Shown one piece after another: positions 18,278 to 27,832 of a DNA stretch of 64,000 nt (the stretch's first letter is position 1; every line of letters begins with the position of its first letter). Location of the stretch: the NCBI RefSeq assembly GCF_001975665.1, contig NZ_CP019419.1:1178001-1242000 (forward strand), written 5' to 3'. Under the pieces are notes generated by a model. It made no database searches, had not been told where the DNA came from, and saw only the letters and a list, made by a program, of their open reading frames with translations. Position numbers and translations under genes: made by a program. The stretch comes from Polaribacter reichenbachii. GTDB taxonomy: Bacteria > Bacteroidota > Bacteroidia > Flavobacteriales > Flavobacteriaceae.

Positions 18278-18808
18278 TTACATTTTCATCTTGGTAAACA
18301 AATCCCAAATAACAACGCCTGTAGTTACAGAAATATTTAAAGAATGTTTGGTGCCCAATTGCGGAATTTCAATACAAAAATCGCTAGCATTTACCACTTC
18401 TTGTTGTACACCTTTTACTTCATTACCCATTACAATTGCATATTTCTGATTCTTTTCAGGCAAAAAAGCATCTAATTTTGTAGAGTTTTCAGCTTGTTCA
18501 ATTGCCAAAACTTTTACTTTATCTGCCTTTAATTTTTCGACTAAAGTCAATGTATCTTCTACATATTCCCAATTTACAGATTCTGTTGATCCTAAAGCAG
18601 TTTTATGAATGTCTTTGTTTGGTGGAGTTGCAGAAATACCACATAAATAAATTTTTTCAATCAAAAAAGCATCACTAGTTCTAAACACAGAACCAATATT
18701 ATTTAAACTTCTAATGTTGTCTAAAACTACGATAATTGGTGTTTTTTGAACGGCTTTAAATTCATCAACCGAAATTCTACCTAACTCGTTATTCTTTAAT
18801 TTCCTCAT
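18278..18808 (-). CDS. SpoU/TrmH family RNA 2'-O-methyltransferase
   Basis: A 176-aa SPOUT-fold methyltransferase. Motif 1 reads VLDNIRSLNNIGSVFRTSDAF (N and R residues near 31-43), motif 2 AIVMGNEVKGVQ, and motif 3 LGTKHSLNISVTTGVVIWDL, which form the SAM-binding trefoil knot. It lacks an N-terminal RNA-binding L30e domain, as in short TrmH/TrmL-like enzymes. Substrate (tRNA or rRNA 2'-O-ribose) cannot be told. It is divergent from mutS with about 125 bp between; a second SpoU gene lies on the other side of mutS. Confidence 0.92.
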   Translation of the reverse strand: MRKLKNNELGRISVDEFKAVQKTPIIVVLDNIRSLNNIGSVFRTSDAFLIEKIYLCGISATPPNKDIHKTALGSTESVNWEYVEDTLTLVEKLKADKVKVLAIEQAENSTKLDAFLPEKNQKYAIVMGNEVKGVQQEVVNASDFCIEIPQLGTKHSLNISVTTGVVIWDLFTKMKM

Positions 18809-18827
18809 AAATTTAGCTGTTGGCTTA

Positions 18828-18890
18828 TGACTTTTGGCTTTTAGTTAGTTTGGTGTGAAAACTAATAGCTAAGAGCTAAAGGCTAAAGTC
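18828..18890. repeat. Imperfect inverted repeat built of GCTAA-type words
   Basis: gacttttggcttttagttag on the left and several ctaatagctaagagctaa-type words on the right form an imperfect hairpin between the SpoU gene and mutS. The repeated agctaa/ggctaa words look like a short degenerate satellite. Confidence 0.4.
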
Positions 18891-18932
18891 TTTTTTTTAT
18901 CTTCGCAAAACTAATTGAAAATTTCCAAAAAC

Positions 18933-21542
18933 TTGGCAAAACAGAAAGCGAAAAAGGTAACTCCTTTAATGAAACAGTACAATGCTATCAAGAACAAATA
19001 TCCTGATGCTATGTTGCTTTTTCGAGTTGGAGATTTTTACGAAACTTTTGGTGAAGATGCAAAAAAAGCAGCGCAAGTTTTAGGAATTACGCTCACAAAA
19101 CGTGGTGCAGGTTCAGATTCTGAAACTGCTTTGGCTGGTTTTCCTCATCATTCTTTAAATACCTATTTACCAAAGTTGGTAAAAGCAGGAATGCGTGTTG
19201 CCATTTGCGATCAATTAGAAGACCCAAAAATGACCAAAACCATTGTAAAACGTGGTGTTACAGAATTGGTTACTCCTGGGGTTTCTTTAAATGATGAAGT
19301 TTTACAAAGCAAAAGCAACAACTTTTTAGCTGCTGTTCATTTTGATAAAAAACAACTCGGAATTTCGTTTCTTGATGTTTCAACAGGTGAATATTTAGTA
19401 GCTCAAGGAACAACTGAATACATAGATAAATTGTTGCAGAATTTTAATCCAAGTGAGGTTTTAGTTCAGAAACAAAACAAACAACAATTTTTAGAGCTTT
19501 TTGAGAATAGATACTACACCTTTTATTTAGATGATTGGGTATATCAAAAAGAATATGCAAACGAAACTTTACACAATCATTTTGAAGTAAAAACACTAAA
19601 AGGTTTTGGAGTTCAAGATTTAAAAAACGGAATTATTGCAGCTGGTGCTGTGTTGTATTATTTATCAGAAACACAACATAATCAGTTAAAACACATTCAA
19701 AATATCAGCAGAATTGCTGAAGATAATTATGTTTGGATGGATCGTTTTACAGTCAGAAATTTAGAATTGTACAACCCGAATTCTATTAATGCAGTTACAC
19801 TTTTAGATGTTATAGATAAAACCATTTCACCTATGGGTGGAAGACTTTTAAAACGTTGGTTGGCTTTACCTTTAAAAAATATTGATGAAATTAAAAATCG
19901 TCACGAACTGGTAAAGTTTTTTATAGATTCAGATGAATTTTCTCAAACTGTAACGTATCAATTAAAACAAATTTCAGATTTAGAAAGACTGATTTCTAAA
20001 GTAGCTACAGGCAAATCTTCACCAAGAGAAATTGTATTGTTAAAAGATTCTTTGAAAGCAATTTTACCGATAAAAATTGAAGCAGAAAAGAGTAAAAATA
20101 AAGCAGTTCAGAATTTAGGAAAACAACTACACACTTGTGAAGATTTAATCACTAAAATTTCTGAAACTTTGTTTGATGATGCTCCTGTAAACATCAATAA
20201 AGGGAATGCAATTGCCAATAATGTACATCAAGAATTAGACGATTTACGTGCAATTTCTTCATCAGGAAAACAGTTTTTAGATGATATGTTAGCTCGCGAA
20301 ACTGAAGCTACAGGTATTACAAGTTTAAAAATTGCTTTCAACAATGTTTTTGGTTATTACATTGAGGTTAGAAACACACATAAAGATAAAGTTCCTGAAC
20401 AATGGATTAGAAAACAGACGTTAGTTTCTGCAGAAAGATACATTACTGAAGAGCTTAAAGAATACGAAACCAAAATTTTAGGTGCCGAAGAAAAAATCGC
20501 CAAATTAGAACAAGAAATTTTCTCAAAATTATTGCAATACATCATCCAGTTTGTAGATGTAGTTCAAGAAAATGCACAAATTATAGCAAAAATAGACTGT
20601 TTATTATCCTTTTCTGTTTTAGCTGTTGATAATAATTACGTGCGTCCAATTATGGATGAAAGCACAGATTTAGACATTAAAAACGGACGTCATCCTGTTA
20701 TAGAAAAACAATTACCAATAGACCAAACCTATATTGCAAATGATGTTGTTTTAAACAGAACTCAACAACAAATTATTATGATTACTGGGCCAAATATGTC
20801 TGGTAAATCAGCTATTTTAAGACAAACTGCATTGATTGTTTTATTGGCACAAATGGGTTGTTATGTACCTGCTCAAAATGCAAAAATCGGAATTGTAGAT
20901 AAAATTTTTACAAGAGTTGGTGCTAGTGATAATATTTCTATGGGCGAATCTACATTCATGGTAGAAATGAATGAAACTGCATCTATCTTAAATAACGTTT
21001 CTGAGCGCAGTTTAATTTTATTAGATGAAATTGGTAGAGGAACCTCTACTTATGATGGTATTTCTATTGCTTGGGCAATTTCTGAGTTCTTGCACGAACA
21101 TCCATCAAAAGCAAAAACACTATTTGCCACTCATTATCACGAATTGAATGAAATGACCACCACTTTTGAGCGCATTAAAAACTTTAATGTGTCTGTAAAA
21201 GAATTGGAAGACAACATTATTTTCTTACGTAAATTGGTTTCTGGAGGTTCTAACCACAGTTTTGGAATTCACGTTGCAAAATTAGCTGGAATGCCAAATA
21301 TGGTGATTCATAGAGCGAATAAAATTTTAGCACAATTAGAAAAAAATAATAAAAATGATGAAGTAAAGGATGTTTTAAAACAAACACAACACGAAGAAAT
21401 GCAACTTAGCTTTTTTCAGTTAGATGATCCTTTATTAGAAAATTTAAGAGACGAAATTTTATCTACAAACATAGATACGTTAACACCTATTGAAGCTTTA
21501 ATGAAGTTAAATGAGATTAAGCGAATGTTGGTTAAAAAGTGA
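18933..21542 (+). CDS. mutS: DNA mismatch repair protein MutS
   Basis: Recognises mismatches and recruits MutL. The N-terminal mismatch-binding domain has [14 protein letters not shown] (the Phe-x-Glu wedge is FYE), followed by the connector and lever regions; the ATPase domain has Walker [14 protein letters not shown], the [10 protein letters not shown] segment, Walker [18 protein letters not shown] and the H-motif [13 protein letters not shown]. Length is about 869 aa, normal. I favour the TTG at 18933 ([15 protein letters not shown], matching family N-termini); a TTG at 18915 adds six residues. A TATCTTCG box at 18898 is a near match to the -7 consensus. Confidence 0.96.
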   Translation: MAKQKAKKVTPLMKQYNAIKNKYPDAMLLFRVGDFYETFGEDAKKAAQVLGITLTKRGAGSDSETALAGFPHHSLNTYLPKLVKAGMRVAICDQLEDPKMTKTIVKRGVTELVTPGVSLNDEVLQSKSNNFLAAVHFDKKQLGISFLDVSTGEYLVAQGTTEYIDKLLQNFNPSEVLVQKQNKQQFLELFENRYYTFYLDDWVYQKEYANETLHNHFEVKTLKGFGVQDLKNGIIAAGAVLYYLSETQHNQLKHIQNISRIAEDNYVWMDRFTVRNLELYNPNSINAVTLLDVIDKTISPMGGRLLKRWLALPLKNIDEIKNRHELVKFFIDSDEFSQTVTYQLKQISDLERLISKVATGKSSPREIVLLKDSLKAILPIKIEAEKSKNKAVQNLGKQLHTCEDLITKISETLFDDAPVNINKGNAIANNVHQELDDLRAISSSGKQFLDDMLARETEATGITSLKIAFNNVFGYYIEVRNTHKDKVPEQWIRKQTLVSAERYITEELKEYETKILGAEEKIAKLEQEIFSKLLQYIIQFVDVVQENAQIIAKIDCLLSFSVLAVDNNYVRPIMDESTDLDIKNGRHPVIEKQLPIDQTYIANDVVLNRTQQQIIMITGPNMSGKSAILRQTALIVLLAQMGCYVPAQNAKIGIVDKIFTRVGASDNISMGESTFMVEMNETASILNNVSERSLILLDEIGRGTSTYDGISIAWAISEFLHEHPSKAKTLFATHYHELNEMTTTFERIKNFNVSVKELEDNIIFLRKLVSGGSNHSFGIHVAKLAGMPNMVIHRANKILAQLEKNNKNDEVKDVLKQTQHEEMQLSFFQLDDPLLENLRDEILSTNIDTLTPIEALMKLNEIKRMLVKK

Positions 21543-21602
21543 TAAGAAATATAAAAAATCTATTATCAATAAATTCAAAAACTAATTCGTCTTCAATAAA
21601 AA

Positions 21603-22064
21603 ATGATAAATAATTTAGAGCAAGGATTTTTTGGAATAGGAATTCAGAATGGAAAAACACCTGAAAATTTAGGCGTTCTTTGGAGATCTGCCCAAAATAT
21701 GGGGGCAAGTTTTATATTTACAATTGGCAATAGATATGCAAAACAAGCTTGTGATACGCATAAAGCAACTGGTGCAATGCCTTACTTTCACTATAAAAAC
21801 TTTGATGATTTCTTTAATAATTTACCAAAAGGTGCAATGTTAGTTGGTGTAGAATTAGATGAAAAATCGGTTCAATTAGAGACGTTTAAACACCCCAGAC
21901 GTTGTGTATATTTATTAGGCGCAGAAGATCACGGATTATCTAAATTAGCTATTGAAAAATCGCATCATTTAGTGAAATTTAAATCTGAATTAAGCTTAAA
22001 TGTTTCTGTAGCTGGTAGTATTGTAATGTATGATAGACAAGCAAAAATAAACTTTAACTTATAA
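21603..22064 (+). CDS. SpoU/TrmH family RNA methyltransferase (short type)
   Basis: A 153-aa SPOUT methyltransferase with ENLGVLWRSAQNMGASFIFT (motif 1), CVYLLGAEDHGLS (motif 2) and LSLNVSVAGSIVMYDR (motif 3). It is as short as TrmL-type enzymes, with no extra RNA-binding domain; the target nucleotide is not evident. It lies 60 bp downstream of mutS on the same strand and may be co-transcribed. It differs clearly in sequence from the 18278 paralogue, so it is not a recent duplicate. Confidence 0.9.
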   Translation: MINNLEQGFFGIGIQNGKTPENLGVLWRSAQNMGASFIFTIGNRYAKQACDTHKATGAMPYFHYKNFDDFFNNLPKGAMLVGVELDEKSVQLETFKHPRRCVYLLGAEDHGLSKLAIEKSHHLVKFKSELSLNVSVAGSIVMYDRQAKINFNL

Positions 22065-22138
22065 ATAAAGTCTTTTCTCTTTTTTGCTATAATAAAATTG
22101 CAAATTTCATTTTGGAGTATTAAAATTTATAAAAAAAT

Positions 22139-22169
22139 AAAACCTAAAAGCATATAGCCTTTAGGTTTT
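22139..22169 (-). terminator. Rho-independent terminator
   Basis: Arms aaaacctaaa (22139-22148) and tttaggtttt (22160-22169). On the minus strand a T-rich run follows, fitting termination of the 22207 gene. Confidence 0.7.
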
Positions 22170-22206
22170 AGATTCTAGGGGTGTTTTAGGGGTAATCAAA
22201 TATTTT

Positions 22207-22704
22207 CTAAATAGACCTCTTTAATCTTAATAATTCGTTAGTAGCATTGATGTAGCTGTTATAAATTGTTTCGTTTTTTATAAGCTCTTCAAAAGCATAT
22301 TGTTGGTCATTTGAACTGCCAATAATTTTATCACCATTTTCTAAAATAGTGTTTTTAAAGTTATCTCCAGAAACAAGGCCTTCTATAGCAATTGCATCTT
22401 TGTATTTTTTAATCTGAATGTTTTCTTGAGAAAGTAAACTCGTTTTTCCAGTAGATTTCTCTGTAATATAAACTTTGGCGTTTATATTATTACCACCTCT
22501 AACTTTTTTAATAAGTTCAGTTTCTACATTAAACGTAAAATCACAATCTGGTCTGCATTCAAATTGTTTGCTTGAAAGCAGTTCGTCAATATTAATTTCA
22601 TCTAAATTTAATGATGGTTTTACTTTGTTGGTCTCTTTGATGCTAAATGATAATATACCAATTAGAACCACAGCTAGCGCTGCGACTTTTTTTAGGGGTT
22701 TCAT
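22207..22704 (-). CDS. Exported protein of unknown function, 165 aa
   Basis: An N-terminal hydrophobic segment (KVAALAVVLIGILSFSI, about residues 5-21) suggests a signal peptide or membrane anchor. The remainder is soluble and mixed alpha/beta: NLDEINIDELLSSKQFECRP, then CDFTFNVETELIKKVRGG, a VYITEKSTGKTSLLSQENIQIK hairpin region, and a C-terminal helical part with YNSYINATNELLRL. Two Cys (about 50 and 54) could form a disulfide. No family recognised. It stands alone, convergent with the SpoU gene and followed by a terminator. Confidence 0.75.
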   Translation of the reverse strand: MKPLKKVAALAVVLIGILSFSIKETNKVKPSLNLDEINIDELLSSKQFECRPDCDFTFNVETELIKKVRGGNNINAKVYITEKSTGKTSLLSQENIQIKKYKDAIAIEGLVSGDNFKNTILENGDKIIGSSNDQQYAFEELIKNETIYNSYINATNELLRLKRSI

Positions 22705-22957
22705 TGTAAGGGGTTTAAGGGTTACTGGGACAAAGTTACACTTTTTTATAACATGTGCAAATTATGTTAAAGTTAATAAAAGGTTATCAGAAAGCAAAAA
22801 AAAAGCACAACAACTCTTTAAACACCAGTGTTTTATGTATTTTTATCAAAAATTTTAAGAAAATAAAATAAAAATAAAAATAAAAAATAGACTGTAAAAA
22901 TGCGAAATAGAGCCAATTTTAATATGGAATTTTTAAAAAAACTATAGTAATTACCAT

Positions 22958-22965
22958 TATCTTTG
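22958..22965 (+). promoter_or_regulatory. -7 promoter box for tatA
   Basis: TATCTTTG matches TAnnTTTG and ends 8 nt before the ATG at 22974, so the leader is nearly absent. Confidence 0.55.
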
Positions 22966-22973
22966 CAATAGTT

Positions 22974-23255
22974 ATGAACATACATTTTTTATTTATTGGT
23001 GCTCCAGAAGTTTTTATAATACTATTAATTGTAGTAATGGTTTTTGGTGCAGATAAAATTCCTGAAATTGCAAGAGGTTTAGGTAAAGGGATGCGTCAAG
23101 TAAAAGATGCTACTAACGATATTAAACAAGAAATTAACAACAGCTCTAAAGAGTTTGGTGTAAATACTGATATTGCTAAAGACATTAACAATGAAATTAA
23201 GGGTGTTAAAGAAAATATAGACGATTTAACTGGCCCAATAAAAAGAAATATGTAG
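22974..23255 (+). CDS. tatA: Sec-independent protein translocase TatA/TatE family subunit
   Basis: A 93-aa protein with the TatA plan: a short periplasmic start, one membrane helix (VFIILLIVVMVFGADKIPE, about 12-30), the conserved FG...PE hinge (here FGADKIPEIARGLGKGM), then an amphipathic helix and a charged tail. TatA oligomers form the pore or membrane-thinning part of the twin-arginine pathway for folded proteins. No tatC is adjacent. A second TatA-like gene is at 45070. It is convergent with the next gene, with 2 bp between stops and no visible hairpin terminator. Confidence 0.9.
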   Translation: MNIHFLFIGAPEVFIILLIVVMVFGADKIPEIARGLGKGMRQVKDATNDIKQEINNSSKEFGVNTDIAKDINNEIKGVKENIDDLTGPIKRNM

Positions 23256-23257
23256 GT

Positions 23258-23899
23258 TTACTTTACTCTACTTACGGTTAAACCATCTCTAATAGGTAAT
23301 AAAACTGTTTCAATTCTATCATCATTATTTAGTAAGGAATTGTACTCTAAAAGTATTTTTGTATCTAAATCTTTAGGGTTTAAAGTTTCTACAACTTTAC
23401 CACTCCAAAGTACATTATCAGATAAGATAATTCCTCCAGGATTCATTTTGTTGATAATTAAATTAAAGTAGTTTACATAATTAGACTTATCTGCATCAAT
23501 AAAAACTAAATCGAAATTATCTTCTATTTCTGGTATTATTTTGGTGGCATCACCAACAATTTGTGTAATTTGATTTCTAAAACCTGATTTTTCGAAATAT
23601 TTATTCTGTAAAGTTTCTAGTTCTTCATTTTTATCAATAGTTATTATTTTACCCTTTATTGATAAACCTTCTGCTAAACATAAAGCAGAATAACCTGTGT
23701 ATGTACCTATCTCTAAAACAGTTTTTGGTTGAATTAATTTTGACAACATAGACAAAACTCGCCCTTGAAAAGCACCACTTAACATTCTAGGATTTAAAAC
23801 TTTTTGCCAAGTTTCTTTACTTAATTCTTTTAAAATTTTAGGTTCTTGTTGTGAGTGATTTACAACGTATTCGTCTAATTTTTCGGGTAAAAAGTGCAT
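23258..23899 (-). CDS. O-methyltransferase (class I SAM-dependent)
   Basis: A 213-aa protein of the catechol/caffeoyl-CoA O-methyltransferase family: MLSGAFQGRVLSMLSKL, SAM motif I VLEIGTYTGYSALCLAEGL, IITIDKNEE (ribose-binding acid), a metal-binding DLVFIDADKSNY and GGIILSDNVLWSGKV. These enzymes use a divalent metal to methylate catechol-like hydroxyls; the substrate is unknown. The start is placed at the ATG at 23899 (MHFLPEKLDEYV), matching family N-termini; the frame runs 13 codons further upstream. Confidence 0.92.
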   Translation of the reverse strand: MHFLPEKLDEYVVNHSQQEPKILKELSKETWQKVLNPRMLSGAFQGRVLSMLSKLIQPKTVLEIGTYTGYSALCLAEGLSIKGKIITIDKNEELETLQNKYFEKSGFRNQITQIVGDATKIIPEIEDNFDLVFIDADKSNYVNYFNLIINKMNPGGIILSDNVLWSGKVVETLNPKDLDTKILLEYNSLLNNDDRIETVLLPIRDGLTVSRVK

Positions 23900-24030
23900 A
23901 ATAGTAAATGATTTTACAGGTAATAAATAAGCTTTCAAAAATACAAAAACGGAATCTATATCTCTATAAATTCCGTCAATCTAACAAAAAATCAAAAATA
24001 CGGTTTTGAGAAAACCGAAAAAAACATCTT

Positions 24031-24294
24031 CTATACTTTAATATTTTTTAACTGCTCTTTTAGTGCTAATTTATCCTCTTCACTCATACAGTGTTTTAAG
24101 CTTTTACAACTTTTAGCATGACTTTTATAAATTTTAGTCAATTTCATATTCTGTTTTGTGTATTTAAAACAGATTTTACAACTTAAAAAGTGAAGGTTTA
24201 ATTTAACTTTTTCTAAAAATGTTGCTTCACCATATTGGTTTTTATCACAAATGGTAGTTGCTTCATCGCAAGTTAAAATAAATTTTTTAAACAT
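24031..24294 (-). CDS. Small zinc-finger-like protein, probable anti-sigma partner
   Basis: An 87-aa soluble protein with no membrane segment. It carries H-x3-C-x2-C (HFLSCKIC, about residues 35-42), the zinc-binding motif of ZAS-type anti-sigma factors, plus other Cys residues (CDEATTIC near 9-16 and CKSLKHC near 62-68). Its start is 3 bp after the stop of an ECF sigma gene, so the two are surely co-transcribed. I infer that it binds and restrains that sigma factor, perhaps with redox- or metal-dependent release. It lacks the membrane domain of FecR-type regulators. Confidence 0.75.
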   Translation of the reverse strand: MFKKFILTCDEATTICDKNQYGEATFLEKVKLNLHFLSCKICFKYTKQNMKLTKIYKSHAKSCKSLKHCMSEEDKLALKEQLKNIKV

Positions 24295-24297
24295 AAC

Positions 24298-24864
24298 TTA
24301 ATTATTAAACCAATTATCTTCCATACACTTCCTTAATTGTGTTCTGGCTCTGTGGATGATAACCCATAAATTTGACGCTGATATATCTAACTCCTTACAA
24401 ATTTCTTCGGTTTCAAATTCTTGAATGGTTTTCATTCTAAAAACCATTCCATATTTTTCGGGTAAATTATCGATACAAACGTCTATTTGGCTTCTTAATT
24501 CTTCATTTTCAATTGCTTTTTCAGAAGCGTTGTCCCAATTTTGGGGTACACGTTCTTCTAGCCAGCTACCTTCATTTTCACCATCATTATAAAAATTCAT
24601 TCTAACTTCGGCTTGTCCTTTTTTAGAGTTTATTTTTCTATAATGATCTATTACTTTTCTTTTTAAAATGGAAACTAACCAGGTTCTTTCTGTAGATTTC
24701 CCTTGAAAATTTTTAGCAGATTTAAGCCCAGCAAAAAAAGTTTCTTGTACTAAATCTTTTGCTAAATCACTATTATTAACACGCACAACAGCATAATTAA
24801 ACAGGTAATCTGCATAATTATCTATCCATTTATTAGGCGCTAATGTGACTTCAGTTTGAGGCAT
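24298..24864 (-). CDS. ECF-type RNA polymerase sigma factor
   Basis: A 188-aa sigma-70 family protein. Region 2 spans about 14-80 (DLAKDLVQETFFAGLKSAKNF, then STERTWLVSILKRKVIDHYRK), and region 4 about 125-183 (LPEKYGMVFRMKTIQEFETEEIC, HTH ICKELDISASNLWVIIHRARTQLR). The linker is longer than average and acidic (NDGENEGSWLEE). Coupled by 3 bp to the small Cys/His protein downstream, and preceded 28 bp upstream by a secreted NTF2-like protein gene on the same strand. The regulon is not visible here. Confidence 0.92.
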   Translation of the reverse strand: MPQTEVTLAPNKWIDNYADYLFNYAVVRVNNSDLAKDLVQETFFAGLKSAKNFQGKSTERTWLVSILKRKVIDHYRKINSKKGQAEVRMNFYNDGENEGSWLEERVPQNWDNASEKAIENEELRSQIDVCIDNLPEKYGMVFRMKTIQEFETEEICKELDISASNLWVIIHRARTQLRKCMEDNWFNN

Positions 24865-24892
24865 TTTAAATTTTAAAAAATCAAAGATAATG

Positions 24893-25393
24893 CTATTTTT
24901 TATCTTTTAAGCCTTTACAACTTTCCGTTCTTCTCATATCAACCAAATAGATGATTTGCCAATTACCATTATTATTAAATAATTGAAAAGAATTGGCACC
25001 ACAATGGCTAAATTTTTTGTTAAAATAAAACTCATAAGGCGTCCAAACAGATGCCAAATTACCATCAATTTTAATATCAAAAGAAAGTAATTTTACTAAA
25101 TAAATATGTTCTGGTTTTTTATTAGCAATGGCTGTTAATAACTGTTTTTTAGTTTCAGTTTTTAAAATATTTTTCCCTTTTTTATTGGTAAAAGTTGTTT
25201 GAATTTTAATGTCCTTATGAATTGTTGTTTTAAGTAAAGTACTATCACCCTTATGCAAACCTTCAAAAAAAGTTTCTATTACTTTTTTAATTTTTATTGA
25301 ATACTCTAGATTATCTTTTGAGGTAGATTTTTCTTGAGCAGTAATTTTAATTGAAAAAATAAGAATTACTAAATAAGTTATAATCTTTTGCAT
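24893..25393 (-). CDS. Exported NTF2-like (SnoaL/DUF4440-like) protein
   Basis: A 166-aa protein with signal peptide (MQKIITYLVILIFSIKITAQ). The body fits the NTF2-like cone fold: a helix KIKKVIETFFEGLHKGDSTLL, then HKDIKIQTTF, a NLASVWTPYEFYFNKKFSHCGANSFQLF strand series and NGNWQIIYLVDMRR at the end. Secreted flavobacterial members of this fold often have unknown ligands. It lies directly upstream of the sigma/anti-sigma pair on the same strand and may be in the same transcript. No catalytic residues can be assigned. Confidence 0.8.
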   Translation of the reverse strand: MQKIITYLVILIFSIKITAQEKSTSKDNLEYSIKIKKVIETFFEGLHKGDSTLLKTTIHKDIKIQTTFTNKKGKNILKTETKKQLLTAIANKKPEHIYLVKLLSFDIKIDGNLASVWTPYEFYFNKKFSHCGANSFQLFNNNGNWQIIYLVDMRRTESCKGLKDKK

Positions 25394-25532
25394 TTTAAAT
25401 TTAATTTAAAAGCCTAAATTTAATTAAATAATTGATTTACAATAGTTAATAAAACTATATTAACGAAACATTAACGGGTTAAATATCTGCTTTTATTTCT
25501 TACTTTTACCAAAGTCTAAAAACCTAAAAAAT

Positions 25533-26351
25533 ATGTCGACAGCAAAAAAACAGTACAAAAGAATTACTGTAAAATCTTTGGTAGATATGAAAACAAATGG
25601 AGAAAAAATCTCTATGTTAACTGCTTACGATTATACAATGGCAAAGATCTTAGATAAAGCAGGTTTAGATGTTCTTTTAGTTGGCGATTCTGCTTCTAAT
25701 GTTATGGCTGGTCATGAAACAACATTACCTATAACATTAGATCAAATGATTTATCATGCAAGTGCTGTAGTTAGAGCCATTGATCGATGTTTGGTTGTTG
25801 TAGATTTACCTTTTGGTAGTTATCAATCAGACCCAAAAGAAGCTTTACGTTCTGCAATTAGAATTATGAAAGAATCTGGTGCTCATTCTATTAAATTAGA
25901 AGGTGGTAAAGAAATAAAAGAGTCTATAAAACGTATTTTAAATGCCGGAATTCCGGTTATGGGGCATTTAGGATTAACACCACAATCTATCTATAAATTT
26001 GGAACGTATACTGTAAGAGCTAAAGAAGAACAAGAAGCAGAAAAATTAATAGAAGATGCTTTAATGCTAGAAAAAATAGGTTGTTTTGCAATTGTTTTAG
26101 AAAAAGTACCTGCAGCATTGGCTAAAAAAGTTGCAGAATCTATTTCTATACCAGTTATAGGAATTGGAGCAGGAAATGGTGTTGATGGCCAAGTTTTAGT
26201 TACCCATGATATGATTGGAATGACACACGAATTTAATCCTCGTTTTTTACGTAGGTATTTAGATTTATTTGCTGATATGACTGGTGCTTTTAAAAGTTAT
26301 GTAGATGATGTAAAGTCTGGAGATTTTCCTAATGATAAAGAGCAGTATTAA
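25533..26351 (+). CDS. panB: 3-methyl-2-oxobutanoate hydroxymethyltransferase
   Basis: First committed step of pantothenate (coenzyme A) synthesis: transfers a hydroxymethyl group from methylene-tetrahydrofolate to alpha-ketoisovalerate. A 272-aa TIM-barrel with [36 protein letters not shown] (metal-binding Asp), [10 protein letters not shown] (second metal Asp), [19 protein letters not shown] and [20 protein letters not shown]. All are family signatures and the length is normal. It is followed by a small palindromic repeat. No panC or panD nearby. Confidence 0.97.
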   Translation: MSTAKKQYKRITVKSLVDMKTNGEKISMLTAYDYTMAKILDKAGLDVLLVGDSASNVMAGHETTLPITLDQMIYHASAVVRAIDRCLVVVDLPFGSYQSDPKEALRSAIRIMKESGAHSIKLEGGKEIKESIKRILNAGIPVMGHLGLTPQSIYKFGTYTVRAKEEQEAEKLIEDALMLEKIGCFAIVLEKVPAALAKKVAESISIPVIGIGAGNGVDGQVLVTHDMIGMTHEFNPRFLRRYLDLFADMTGAFKSYVDDVKSGDFPNDKEQY

Positions 26352-26390
26352 AGCCCATTCCTAACCTTACCAAAGGGAAGGAATTAGCTT
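26351..26390. repeat. Small hairpin-forming element after panB
   Basis: Outer words aagc/gctt and inner attcct...aggaat or cctt...aagg can pair around ttaccaaaggg. It resembles remnants of palindromic elements that occur between genes in Bacteroidota; only one copy is seen here. Confidence 0.35.
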
Positions 26391-26405
26391 CGAAAAAATA
26401 AGTTG

Positions 26406-26882
26406 ATGTTTGATTTTCTTCAAAAAAAACTATCTCATTCAGATTGTCAAAAAATCTTTTTAGAAATATCGTCAGAAGTTTTTGATAATTTATTTCTAGA
26501 AAATGGTTTTATCAAAATAAAAACTTTTACTAAATTAATTGAGTCTAAAATAATCTATCAAAAACAAGATAAGTTTATTGAAATAAGAAGTATTAACGAA
26601 CTAGATCCAAGAGGAGAATCATATTTTGAAATTAATATAGGAGAAAAGTATAATTTCGAAATTGATGAATTTGAAGGATATTTTATTTCAATCAATAGGT
26701 ACATAAATATTATCAAGAATAAAAAGAAAAATTCGTTTTATCCGTTTCCATATGGTAAAAAACAATGTTCAAGAATTCTTAAAAAAGCCAAAAATGATTT
26801 TGTAAAATATGCTGAATTTTATTTAAAACTTAATGATAATTTATTTGATAGAATATTAAGATTAAAAGGAATTAAAAAATAA
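26406..26882 (+). CDS. Hypothetical cytoplasmic protein, 158 aa
   Basis: No family recognised. No signal peptide or membrane helix. It starts MFDFLQKKLSHSDCQKIFLE (ATG at 26406; a TTG directly before it is less likely) and is rich in Lys, Phe, Ile and Tyr, with a segment SYFEINIGEKYNFEIDEFEG and a C-terminal helical region KKAKNDFVKYAEFYLKL. It ends 2 bp before the dehydrogenase gene, implying co-transcription. Its low-GC, Lys/Ile/Phe-rich composition is slightly more extreme than that of its neighbours, so it may be a lineage-specific insertion into this interval. Confidence 0.7.
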   Translation: MFDFLQKKLSHSDCQKIFLEISSEVFDNLFLENGFIKIKTFTKLIESKIIYQKQDKFIEIRSINELDPRGESYFEINIGEKYNFEIDEFEGYFISINRYINIIKNKKKNSFYPFPYGKKQCSRILKKAKNDFVKYAEFYLKLNDNLFDRILRLKGIKK

Positions 26883-26884
26883 CT

Positions 26885-27823
26885 ATGAGAGTTCTTCACC
26901 TAGACACAAACCACACACTTTTAATAAATCAATTAAATGATTTAGGTTTTACAAATGATGAAGATTATACTTCGTCTAAACAAGAAATCGAGGCTAAAAT
27001 TCATTTGTATGATGGTTTTATCATCAGAAGTAGATTTAAAATTGATACATCATTTTTAGACAAAGCCACTAACTTAAAATTTATTGGTAGAGTTGGTGCT
27101 GGTTTAGAAAATATAGATTGCGATTATGCAACATCAAAAAACATTGCTTTAATTGCTGCTCCAGAAGGCAATAGAAATGCAGTTGGCGAGCATTCTTTAG
27201 GTATGTTATTATCACTTTTTAACAAGCTAAACAAAGCTGATAATGAAGTTAGAAATGGAAAATGGTTGCGTGAAGCAAACAGAGGAATTGAACTTGATGG
27301 AAGAACTGTAGGCTTAATTGGTTATGGAAATATGGGTAAATCGTTCGCAAAAAAATTACGTGGCTTTGATGTTGATGTAATTTGTTACGACATAAAACCT
27401 AATGTTGGTGATGAAAATTGCCAACAAGTTTCTTTATCAGAATTACAAGCTAATGCTGATGTTTTAAGTTTACACACACCACAAACTGAGCTTACTAAAA
27501 ATATGATAAAGGCAGAATTTATCAATAATTTTAAAAAGAATTTTTGGTTGATAAATACTGCACGCGGAACATCTGTAGTTACCAAAGATTTAGTTAATGC
27601 TTTAAAAACAGGTAAAGTTTTAGGTGCTGGATTAGATGTTTTAGAATATGAAAAATCGTCTTTCGAAAACTTATTTTCTGATGATAAAATGCCTGATGCT
27701 TTTCAATATTTAATAGATTCAGAGAATGTGCTTTTATCTCCTCATGTTGCTGGCTGGACAATAGAAAGCAAAGAAAGATTAGCACAAACCATTGTAAATA
27801 AAATAAAAGCAGAATTTTGTTAA
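26885..27823 (+). CDS. D-2-hydroxyacid dehydrogenase (phosphoglycerate dehydrogenase-like)
   Basis: A 312-aa NAD-dependent oxidoreductase. The N-terminal catalytic part includes FIIRSRFKIDTSFLD and LKFIGRVGAGLENID; the Rossmann motif is VGLIGYGNMGKSFAKKL (GxGxxG) with the acidic CYDIK; the catalytic Arg lies in INTARG, Glu in LDVLEYEKS, and His in LSPHVAGWT. It lacks the ACT/ASB domains of long SerA, so it is the short type. It may be serine biosynthesis PGDH, but other 2-hydroxyacids are possible because no serC is adjacent. Confidence 0.9.
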   Translation: MRVLHLDTNHTLLINQLNDLGFTNDEDYTSSKQEIEAKIHLYDGFIIRSRFKIDTSFLDKATNLKFIGRVGAGLENIDCDYATSKNIALIAAPEGNRNAVGEHSLGMLLSLFNKLNKADNEVRNGKWLREANRGIELDGRTVGLIGYGNMGKSFAKKLRGFDVDVICYDIKPNVGDENCQQVSLSELQANADVLSLHTPQTELTKNMIKAEFINNFKKNFWLINTARGTSVVTKDLVNALKTGKVLGAGLDVLEYEKSSFENLFSDDKMPDAFQYLIDSENVLLSPHVAGWTIESKERLAQTIVNKIKAEFC

Positions 27824-27832
27824 CTTGCTAAA

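Noticed and set aside
22475..22858. 127-codon plus-strand ORF over the 22207 gene
   Set aside because: Antisense to the exported 165-aa protein, which has a clear signal sequence; its translation has no protein-like features.
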